The notes under the pieces: model-generated
Seen by the model: the letters and a program-made list of their open reading frames with translations, nothing else
Databases searched by the model: none
Told to the model about the DNA's origin: nothing
Source: Paraescarpia echinospica
Lineage: Eukaryota > Annelida > Polychaeta > Sabellida > Siboglinidae
DNA length: 64,000 nt
Direction of reading: 5' to 3'
Assembly (NCBI GenBank): GCA_020002185.1
Contig: CM034533.1
Coordinates: 50,058,418-50,122,417, forward strand
In this document: positions 49,301 through 61,300 of the stretch, in pieces
Layout of the letters: each line of letters starts with the position of its first letter
Numbering within the stretch: the first letter of the stretch is position 1
Made by a program: the position numbers and the translations under genes

Positions 49301-52300
49301 CATGACAACAGTAGAGTTGACTATTTACTCTGGTCGTAACTGTCAACACATGACAACAGTTGAGTTGACTATTTACTCTGGTCATAACTGTCAACACACG
49401 ACAAAAGAAGAGTTGACTATTTACTCTGGTCATAACTGTCAACACACGACAAAAGAAGAGTTGACTATTTACTCTGGTCGTAACTGTCAACACATGACAA
49501 CAGAAGAGTTGACTAATTACTCTGGTCATAACTGTCAACACATGACAACAGAAGAGTTGACTATTTACTCTGGTCATAACTGTCAACACACGACAACAGT
49601 AGAGTTGACTATTTACTCTGGTCGTAACTGTCAACACACGACAAAAGAAGAGTTGACTATTTACTCTGGTCGTAACTGTCAACACATGACAACAGTAGAG
49701 TTGACTATTTACTCTGGTCGTAACTGTCAACACATGACAACTGTTGTCTGGTAACTGTCAGTTGACTATTTACTCTGGTCATAACTGTCAACACATGACA
49801 ACAGAAGAGTTGACTATTTACTCTGGTCATAACTGTCAACACACGACAAAAGAAGAGTTGACTATTTACTCTGGTCATAACTGTCAACACACGACAAAAG
49901 AAGAGTTGACTATTTACTCTGGTCATAACTGTCAACACACGACAAAAGAAGAGTTGACTATTTACTCTGGTCATAACTGTCAACACACGACAAAAGAAGA
50001 GTTGACTATTTACTCTGGTCATAACTGTCAACACACGACAACAGTAGAGTTGACTATTTACTCTGGTCATAAATGTCAACACACGACAACAGTAGAGTTG
50101 ACTATTTACTCTGGTCATAAATGTCAACACACGACAACAGTAGAGTTGACTATTTACTCTGGTCATAACTGTCAACACATGACAACAGAAGAGTTGACTA
50201 TTTACTCTGGTCATAACTGTCAACACATGACAACAGTAGAGTTCACTATTTACTCTGGTCATAACTGTCAACACACGACAACAGTAGAGTTCACTATTTA
50301 CTCTGGTCATAACCGTCAACACATGACAACAGAAGAATTGCTACAATGGAGATGGGGGTCCAAAACAAATTAATGATATCCATCCTGAATTGTACATGTA
50401 GCTTACATATATGCTCACACACAGACACATCATCCATAGACATCCACTCTCAGTCACTCTCTCACTCATATAATAAACGCAGGCACGCACACACACGTTG
50501 CTCTTCCCAAAGACACAAACACTTCAAAGCGAATTCATCCTCTTGAGCAGTGGTCTGGTGCTGTATTTACTGAGAGGCCTCTCCCTTTTCTTCAGTGCTT
50601 TTTTAAGCAATTTGTATACACGAATTTCAATTATTTGTTTATGTAAAGCAACTAAAAATGCTACTTAGCACCAAGAACGACAAGAACAGCTTGAAGGTGA
50701 ATATACCGACAAGATTAAACAAACACTTACATTGACAACCAACTGTGACATAACAAGGAGATCTAACTGTTGACAGAATGTCAACTCTGACATGTAGCAG
50801 CCACGTGGTATTGACTGACCTGTCAATGCGATACTTGGATGACGTGGTCAGTTTGTGTCCACCCTTGGTCCAGTAGAGCTGGTCGTGTGGGTTTGCAGTG
50901 ACCATGCACTGTAGAAGTGTGTTGTGGTCGACCTGCTGACTGACACGCTGGTGCGGGATCTCCACTTGGGGTGCAACTACACACACACAATACACATTAC
51001 AACACACGCACTACACATTACAACACACGCACTACACTTTACAACACACGCACTACACATTACAACACACGCACTACACTTTACAACACATGCACTACAC
51101 ATTACAACACACACACACTACACTTTACAACACATGCACTACACATTGCAACATGCAGTACACTTTACAACATATGCATTACACGTTACAACACATGCAC
51201 TACACATGATTTACAACGTATTCGCCGTTATTTGCCTCCTTCTGTTGCAAAAATTATTGCAAGTGCACTTGTTACTAGTACTCACTGTCTAGTAGGCTTG
51301 ACTATTGTAATTCCCTTTTTCACAATATTGCCCTTAAGGATATCACTAGGTTACAACGTGTACAGAATTGCTTAGATAGGGTTGTGACTCCGTCTCCACG
51401 GTTTTCTCATTCAGTGCCTCTTCTGAAGTTTTTGTATTATTTTTAAGATCTGTACCATTAACTACCAGGCACTTTCATGTAAACAACCAGCATATTTATA
51501 TATATATGGCTTACTCCTGTATAAAAAGCCTATCCAGCTTCAATCATCTAGTTCTGATTTACTTTTTGTTCCTAGAGTCAATATTAATATTGGAACTAGG
51601 GCATTTTCTGTTGCTGCACCAATTCTCTGGAATATGCTCCATCTTAGTGTTAGATCAGCTGAAAATATTATAAAATTCCGTTGTCATTTAGAAACTTATC
51701 TTTACAACCTTGCGTATCCACCTTAGCTCCCTGGCATACCGATCCATCTGTTGACGACTTTAATATGGCTTATCGATTCTAATGTTGATTAACCCTTTTG
51801 TATTGATGCGCCTCTGAGCTTGATTTCCGAGGATTTATGCACAAAAGACGTTACCTTATTATTATTACAACATGCATACATACTACACATTACAACACAT
51901 GCACTACACATTACAGCTGACACACATGTTCTACACGTGACACACACACACTACACATTACAACTGCCAGATAAACCACACATGTACAGATAACAACCAA
52001 TGTGGATGAAGGTGCTATTCTACAATAACAATAGCAGCAGTGTTTCCCCTGGGTAAAATGATAGGCTAGGTGGTAGGGGTGGTCTACTTGAGCACCGCAG
52101 GCGCGAAGCATTGCTAGGGGAGTCTGGGGGCATGCTCCCCCATCATAAGTACTTCACTCAAATCAACTTTCCCAAAAGTTTGTTTGCACAACTTTGTCGG
52201 AATATGCATTATACATTTAGCACAAAGATATCTTACATTCCTTATTTTGCTAAGAAAAACGGCATAGAATATTAGTTGAATAGATTTATGGGCACTTGTG

Positions 52301-55300
52301 TCGAATCCGGACCCACCTCGATTTTGCCGTTATAACTTGAGTTTTGCCTAACTTTGATACCTCAATGAGACAGTTCAATAATTCAACATTATCTAAGGCA
52401 TATTTACCTTTAAGAATATTGCGTCTTACGCCCATTTGAGGTGTAAATAGCACCCCGGTTTGTATCAACATACGCTGCTATAAAGCTCATATTGCTCATT
52501 TTACATGTGCTGTGTGGTAATGCAGTGGTGCAGACTAGCGCAAACTGGGTCGGTATTTGAGCTTCAAAAGGTCCGGATTCGATACGAGTGCCAACTAGTG
52601 AATAGGATGCATGGTTTTTATTTGGGCTTCAAAAAGGTCCAGATTCTTCACTAGTTGACACTTGTGACGTAGTGCCATCAGCCTGCACGGTTTTTACTCC
52701 CACCACCGTCATAAATCAGAAATGCAACATCAGCTACACCAGCATTGAGTTAACGCGGGCACAATGGGCACATACTATAATACTAAAACTGAGCATAAGA
52801 CATCTTAGTTCAGCTACTGTTTTTTTTCTTTTTCAGAGTTCCACATGTCTCCCAACTCAGCTACCGTTTGGGCGCCGTTACATGAATGTCTTGATTTCAA
52901 GTATGTCGAAACTCCGCAAGGTGTCACCATTGGAGACACCGGGGATCCCGCAGGAATATTCCGTGATTGGACAATGAAGTTAATTCCAAGAGGTAAATCC
53001 TAACTGGCCCTGAGCAACGTTAAGACGACTAAACAATGTTCGTACAAATCTGCGGTTTCGCGGGAATATAAGTGACTTTGTGGTGTCATTTTGCGCCGCT
53101 CACCGACGGTGAATATATTGCGAAAGAACAAAAAAATGTGCACACAAAATAGCAATGAGGTGGCAATTTTGGACGAGACAGCATAGAAAAACGGCGAGGC
53201 GGCCCGCCTCGCTTGTCATATACCAGGGGAAACAATGGGAGCATATTTTAACATATAATACTGATAACGTGATAACAATGATTACAAATAGAAACAAAAC
53301 TGCAATAACTTAAAATGACAACAGATTATAACTTCAAATGCTCATCATAGTATTTGCTTACGGCAGGAGTAAAATTTTACGCAAACAATGAGAGAAATAT
53401 GTCTATGTGCCTCACATTTGATGTTGACAGCGACATCTGAGGTTGCCGCGGGTGACACGCCATTGTCAGCATGACACTGGTACGTGCCGGCGTCTGTGTC
53501 ATTCACATTCACAAGTCTGTACCGCCGACCCTCCACCCCCAGACCTGGGACATAGCAACACTCCATGGCAACACCCCTTAGTAACACGTAGCAACACCCC
53601 CTTAGTAACACATTAACACATTGCAACACACCATAGCAACACATCTCAGTCACAGCGACACATCTTGGCTCATCATCATCATCATGTGATTAGTGACATC
53701 GTCATCAAACTACACAAAGATGACCACAATTTCCAAAACCTCAACATGAATAATTATGATTGTAACCAGTAGGTACATTTATAAACATTCTGATTCATAA
53801 TATTGCGTTGTATTGTTGTTGGACAAGTGAACGAACAAGTGTAGATGTGTGTATGCGTGCATGCGTGCGTGCATGCGTGCGGCATGTGTAACTGAGTGAC
53901 ACAGAAAGTGTAGATGTGTGTATGCGTGCATGCATGCGTGCGTGCGGCATGTGTAACTGAGTGACAGAGAAAGTGTAGATGTGTGTATGCGTGCAGCATG
54001 TGTAACTGAGTGACAGAGAAAATGTAGATGTGTGTATGTGTGCATACGTGCATGCGTGTGTGCGTGCGGCATGTGTAACTGAGTGACAGAGAAAGTGTAG
54101 ATGTGTGTATGCGTGCGTGCGTGCGGCATGTGTAACTGAGTGACAGAGAAAGTGAAATACTGGGGTGTCAGGTATGACCACTTTTCAGCCCAGATGAATC
54201 AGCTGTTGCTACAGATGGCTGTTTAATCGAGTTACAAACAAATACATTTATTAATTAATTAACACTGCCTGTTGTTATTGTACGCCACAACTGACAGCAC
54301 TGTTCCATACTTACTTATCAGTTGGCCGTAAGGTGTGAATTTGTTCCATGTGATTTTCGGTGGCGGTTTTCCAGACACACGACAAACTAGCGTGATGATG
54401 TCACCAACACTGGCAGAGACATCTGGTGAGATGTGTCGTATTGTTGGCGGAACTGAAAGTGAACCAATCAAATGGAAACATTACCAGACCACACCAGCTA
54501 CCATTGGTGTCACTAGATATGAAGTAATTTGAAATATGTGTAAAAGGGTGTAGGTGATCAATAATGGAGCTTCACAGATATGTCAATAATGACATTTTCT
54601 TACATTATAATACCTGGTATCACAAATGATTAAAAACGGCTTAAATAGGGCAGTTTGCGTTGAACCATAAAATAGCACTACTGCTACAAAATATTATGAT
54701 TGGAATCAAAGAGTTATAATATTTTTAACAACAACACAACATTACCAACAACAACAACGACAACAACAACATCAACAACGTAGACTTACAAACAACTTTG
54801 AGGTAGTAGTAGTTCTTCTGTGGTGGACTTGTACTGATGAGGCAGGTGAAGTTTCCCTCATCAGATCGCCGCACCGACCTCAGCTGAAGGTTCCACTTCT
54901 TCAAGTATGGCCGCCACACGGAGTACCGACTGTCAGCAGAACGCATGTCCTCCCCCACACTGATCACCTCGCCCTCCGACCCCAGCCACATCACCTGCAA
55001 GGTCAAACACAGGTCACATCTAGGTCAAGCACGCATCACATCAAGGTCAACTACAGATCACCTCTAGGTCAAACACCCTTAGGGTCAGTTAACTGACCTA
55101 TTAGTATATCATACCTATTGTGATCGACTGTTAAGTAAATATATATACAAATCAAACAAAAACCTGTGTAAGAATCACGCCTGTTTATGGCTGAACATTG
55201 TAGCACAGATATTTAATAGTATTTTATAATATTTAAATAACATTTATGCAAAATATATTACGAGTATGATCTTACAATTTAAAAATTCTTTATTTGGCAA

Positions 55301-58300
55301 TAAAATAAAATAAGTTTTACAACATAAAAAGTTTCTTGTACATTGCCAATAAATCACTCAACTTGATTAACATTATCTTAACAAGATTTAACAAGATTGC
55401 CATCCAGAGAATTAACTCTAGATGGCAGGTGGACAAGGAAGCCCTTTGGCTTATCGAGAGTCCAACCCTTTTATCTACATATATTCAACCCTTCTGAGGT
55501 ATGTGTCGATTTTATTTTGAAACATATTCACACTACTAGCACCCACACAATCATCAGATAATCTGTTCCATTCATTCACAGTCCTTTGTGAAAATGAGAA
55601 CTTTCTTACTTCTAATCTACACTGCTCCTTTACTAATGTAACTTCATGTCCTCTAGTCTTTCTATCTTTCTTATTTCTATCAATATTTTCATAACCATTC
55701 AATATTTTAAACACTTCTATCTGATCTCCTCCCAATCTCCTGGTCTCTAGTGTTATTAAACCACATTCTTTTAGGTGTTTTTCATAATTAAGATCCCTCA
55801 GTTTTGGTATTATTTTTGTCGCTCTCCTCTGTAGTCTTTCTAGCATATCTATGTCCTTCTTGCGGTATGGCCTCCACGCTTGTATACAATATTTTAAATG
55901 AAGCCTAACTATTGTTTTGTACAGCGGTATTATTAGTTCTTTTTCTTTATATGCTATGTTTCGCCTAATCAATCCAAGGATTTTATTTCCTTTTGAAGCT
56001 GCAATTCCACACTGCTCTGAAACCTTCATGTCAGCACTAATTGTCAGCCCTAAGTCTTTTTCTTCTATAGTAGTACTTAGTACAGTTCCCCCCATTGTAT
56101 ATTCTACATATTCGTTCCCATGTCCTGTGTGAAGGCATTTACATTTCCCAAAATTGAACAACATTTGCCACTTTTCAGACCATTTGATCAACCTGTCAAG
56201 ATCATCTTGTAAATGCTGTCTATCTCCATCACTTTTAATCCTTCTAAACACTTTTGTATCATCTGCAAATTTCAACACCTTGCTAGCTATATCATCGTCC
56301 AAATCGTTTATATATATTAAGAATAATATAGGTCCCAGTACTGATCCCTGTGGAACCCCACTCAAAACTGATTTCCAGTTTGAAGCCTCCCCATCAACAA
56401 CTACCCATTGTCTTCTGTCAATCAGCCATTTTTCTATCCAGTTAATTATACCATTTCCTATGCCATGGGCCTTTAGTTTAAGCAGTAATCTTTGATGTGG
56501 CACTTTGTCGAAAGCTTTTTGAAAATCTAAGTAGATGATATCTTTGAAGTATAGCCTATAATTATGGGAATTGTGCATCAAACTTGAGGAATGGACAATT
56601 TAATTGCACAAACTATGCAAAACTGCCTCACTAAATCAGACTGGAATGTGAGGCAGAAGACAACTCACCCTGAGGTCTCCACCGAGGTCCACGACACAGG
56701 ACAGAGTGGCTGTGGAACCAACTGCAGCCGTCACCTCTTTCATCCTCACGCCTGATACTGCAGCACAACAACATGTTATTAATTAACACCAAACACTTTA
56801 CATTTTAGGTAGTGTTTTGTGTGCAAGAATCACTGTTCTACCTGTACATTTGATTGGTCCTTCACTGTCTTATTTTCTAGTTGTACTTAAGAAAAACATA
56901 TTATTATGACACTGACAAATTACGCCCAAAAAAATTAGTATCTTAACTTGATGTACATTGAAGCAATACATAAGGCAAATGGTTAGTTTGTATTAACTCC
57001 TTTAAGAGATTGACACTAAAAAGTTGCCTTTGTTTCCCTTTAAACTTTTAAGAACTGTTACTTTTATTTTTTGTGTATCCTTTCCATTTATGTTCAGTTT
57101 CCTTGAAAAAACACATTAAAATTAACTTAAATCTGTAGTTAGGCAATGACGCTAAACACTGAGCATTATGGTTATTTCACCTAAATTCTACTTTTATAAT
57201 TTTTATAATTTAAAATAAACAAAGATCACAAAAGTTCATATGCTAAACATTTACTTTTCCTTCATGTAGGTGGAACAAGCTGACTAGTTAGAGAAACACT
57301 TCCTTAAACATGCTAAGATAAGTATGATGGCATTATAAATTGCACATGTGGTAAGCCACAAACATTATTAGTCACTAGAAGCCTCCACAGTCACTAGATT
57401 CAGCCATTACACTCACACATTGGAACTTACACAAAAGGGTATACTTGATGATAAATAATGCAGCTGGCCAGAGAATGTCAGTAATGTTACTGTCTTACAT
57501 TATAATATCAAAAATTATTCACATTGGTTTTACAGGGCAGCACAGACGCTCATAATAGTTGTATTGTTACAGGACGTAATCCTGCGACTCAAGTGTAAAG
57601 ACTATTAAATGTTATTACAGTGAAGTCATGAAGTACAATAGACATGATTGTGGAGGTGATTAATGAGGCTTGACCTAATCATAGCTCTGTGTGGAGGTGT
57701 CTCTAGTCTACAGTGGCTCTACTCCAGCATGCACTGCCAGGCCCTGGACGTGATGTGGACATATTGACACACTTCAAGATCTATACTAATACTGGGACAG
57801 TCACTGAACCAATTTTGACAGAAATAGGACCAATTCAGATACAGTAGCAAGACCAATTTTGACAGCAATATGACCAATTCTGACACAGTACTGAACATTA
57901 AACCAATTTTGACAGTGGTATGACCAATTCTGACACAGTACTGAACATTAAAACCAATTTTGACAGTGGTATGACCAATTCTGACACAGTACTGAACATT
58001 AAACCAATTTTGACAGTGGTATGACCAATTCTGACACAGTACTGAACATTAAAACCAATTTTGACAGTAATATAACCAATTCTGACACAGTACTGAACAT
58101 TAAAACCAATTTTGACAGTGATATGACCAATTCTGACACAGTACTGAACATTAAACCAATTTTGACAGTGGTATGACCAATTCTGACACAGTACTGAACA
58201 TTAAAACCAATTTTGACAGTGGTATGACTAATTCTGACACAGTACTGAACATTAAACCAATTTTGACAGTGGTATGACCAATTCTTACACAGTACTGAAC

Positions 58301-61300
58301 ATTAAAACCAATTTTGACAGTAATATAACCAATTCTGACACAGTACTGAACATTAAAACCAATTTTGACAGTGATATGACCAATTCTGACACAGTACTGA
58401 ACATTAAAACCAATTTTGACAGTGATATGACCAATTCTGATAGCACTGCAGTGCTGACTGGGAGGCAATGTAAGTGTATCTCCCGCCAGGTGCCGACATT
58501 CACTTGCCTCTGTTTATGTTCACTACCCTTCTTCGACCAGTGGTCTCTCATTTACAAACTGGTGATGTATTTCAAAATCCACAAAACCAATTATAGGGAA
58601 TAAAAACATAAATTGCTTGAATTCATGTTATATTACATCCTGCTATCTATTTCCACGTCCACCAAGCCAAAAAATTCAATAAATTAGAAATTCCACATTT
58701 TATGGTGTGCATCCGGACATTTTCGAATATGCATATTTTTGGCGCGTTTTTCGGGATGCCAAGATGCGACGTCACTTATGACTCAAACTCGCATAAGGCC
58801 GACCCTTTCCATGCATTCAGAGCATGTCTACAAGTATAGCTTTTGGGTCGAAATGAGAGTCAGAATGAGTTATTGTGCAATATTCCGACGTAATACAAAC
58901 ACTAGTCATCATAGAGGAACAAGCAGTTTTCTTACGGTTCCACATGAATCGAATTTGATTCAAAACAACGAATGCGCCTACAAGTGACTAGGTTTCGCCG
59001 AGCTTGGGCTCGTTTTCAGAATAATTATATCGAATGCAACCAACGGGAGATAATCTACACCAATAAACATACATAGCAAACATATATTGTATCCAGCTAC
59101 AGAAAGTAACGTGTATAATCTCATAATATCACTAGAATATCGATATATGAAGCAGGAGTTGTACAATTTATCATAACAACTTAAATCAGTCAGTAAATTC
59201 CTGTTGGTGCCGCTAGCTCAGTTGGTAGACGTGTTGGTTTCTCGCCAATTATTTTACAATCGGGCGACGCCGGTTCAATCCTGACAGCATGCAAACTATT
59301 GATTTTCTTTACACTTTTTTGTTTATGTTTTCACAAAGTAATATAAACCAAATCATTTAGTATACTATGATACATTGCTTGTAAATATTTTTTTATATTT
59401 TGTAGTAATTATTTATTCGCCACAAAAATGAAAATATGGTCATTGTATATAACGATGTTTCTAAATGTTATTTATCCAAACAAATGGATATATAATTTAT
59501 TAATTGTAAATATATTGTACGGTAATATATTGTAATTATATATGTGAAAACAGAATGTGATCTGTCTGGATAAATACAATTTAGAAACATCGTTATATAT
59601 AATGACCACATTTTCATTTTTGTGGCGAATAAATAATTACTACAAAAATATAAAAAATATCTTCTAATTATCTCCCGTTGGTTGCATTCGATATAATTAT
59701 TCTGAAAACGAGCCCAAGCTCGGGGAAACCTTGTCGACTTGTAGGCCCATTCGCATTCGTTATTTTGAATAAAATTCGATTCATGTGGAACCATAAGGTA
59801 ACTGCTTGTTCCTCTATGATGACTAGTGTTTGTATTACGTCGGAGTATTGCACAATAACTCATTCTGACGCTCATTTCGACCCAAAACCTATCCTTGTAA
59901 ATATGCTCTGAATGCATGGAAAGGGTCGGCCTGATGCGAGTGTGTGTCATAAGTGACGTCCCGATACCACGTGATCGCCTAGCTCATTAAAATTTAATTT
60001 TCCGCGGGAATCGCTGCACAGACGGGCTTAAAATTGACCTTATGCTACAAATGTATTTTTCTGTATTTGTTTAATGTTGTCAAATGTTACATACAATATT
60101 AAACTTTGTGTACACATGGAAAAAGGATTTTAGCTAATGCCTTATTTTTATTTCCTTTAAGTTGTTACGTCGAGTTATTAACTTTTTTTAGTACAGACAA
60201 ATCAAGTGGTGAGTCATTCTCCCGGGGCACCACTGGGGTGTTACTTTCAAGTTATCAGTAAATAATTATCTTCTGCCTGCAATTCCACAATTGGCAGAAA
60301 TTAAATGATCAGTGGGAAAGGATTTAAGATTAAAACACTGTGATAACTGCAGCCCATGGTCTGTTGCTCCACGGGCTGGTAACTCCTGCTAGGTGTAAGC
60401 TAGCAGGAGTTATTTGGCCTCCACCTCATGAACAAGTTTTTCTCCTGCTATCTTTGTATATGCACGCAATTTGATGTCACACCAAAACCGCAGCACTGAC
60501 TGATCAATACTAGTGTACTAGACTTATTGCGAGTGATTTGTATAAAATCGTTCAAGGTTCTAAACAAAGTGGTTTATCACTGTCCCCTGAATTGTTCCAT
60601 ATTAAGTACAACTGAACTTGAGTTTATTGCATACTTCTATTTTTGATCAATTCAGGAGCTGTTTTCAAGTGCCGCTGCTGTGTCTGATAGGAATAGAATT
60701 AATATTGACAACTCCATGCTTCAGCTATATCCAGGACTATGGATTTAATGAAATAATTCAATAAAACTTGTAGCATTTATATCTTTTATCATAAAAACTA
60801 TTTATGAGTCTTGTAAATGATAGATCTTACGAGTCTTGTAAGATAGTCATCCATGACCAGTGAAGCAGTAAATCACATCAAAACCACACGTATACATGTA
60901 CGCTGTGAACAAAACATGTTATGACGATACAGTCATATGACAGTAAGTTTTTGTGATACAAACTGTAGACTGACATTGCCATAGACAACAAAAACAGATG
61001 TACACACGCCAGGGGTAGCGGACTAGTGGGTAGTTCTACCCCTGCATGCTTTCCTTATCTTTCAAAAGGGCAGAAGATCTTCTGCCACGCTTTTGATCAT
61101 GAATCTTTCAGTTTGATTAAGTATATTTACATCAAACTTAAAATATTGCTTCACTTACCAATTTTATGTTGAAATGTTTTTGCTGGCTTTATCACTAGGT
61201 TGCATTCTAAATTAATAACCAATATCATTCGTGGAAGACATTTGGTAGACAGTGCCACTAGCGGTAACATAAATTCGTTAAACCTGAGCACTGCCATGTG

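Noticed and set aside
49098..50373. Repeat protein ORFs on both strands
   Set aside because: Translations of the 48-bp minisatellite; the real coding part is only 49161-49291 on the minus strand.
59206..59292. Functional tRNA gene
   Set aside because: A and B boxes are good, but acceptor and T stems mispair and the variable region is too long; better explained as a SINE head or pseudogene.
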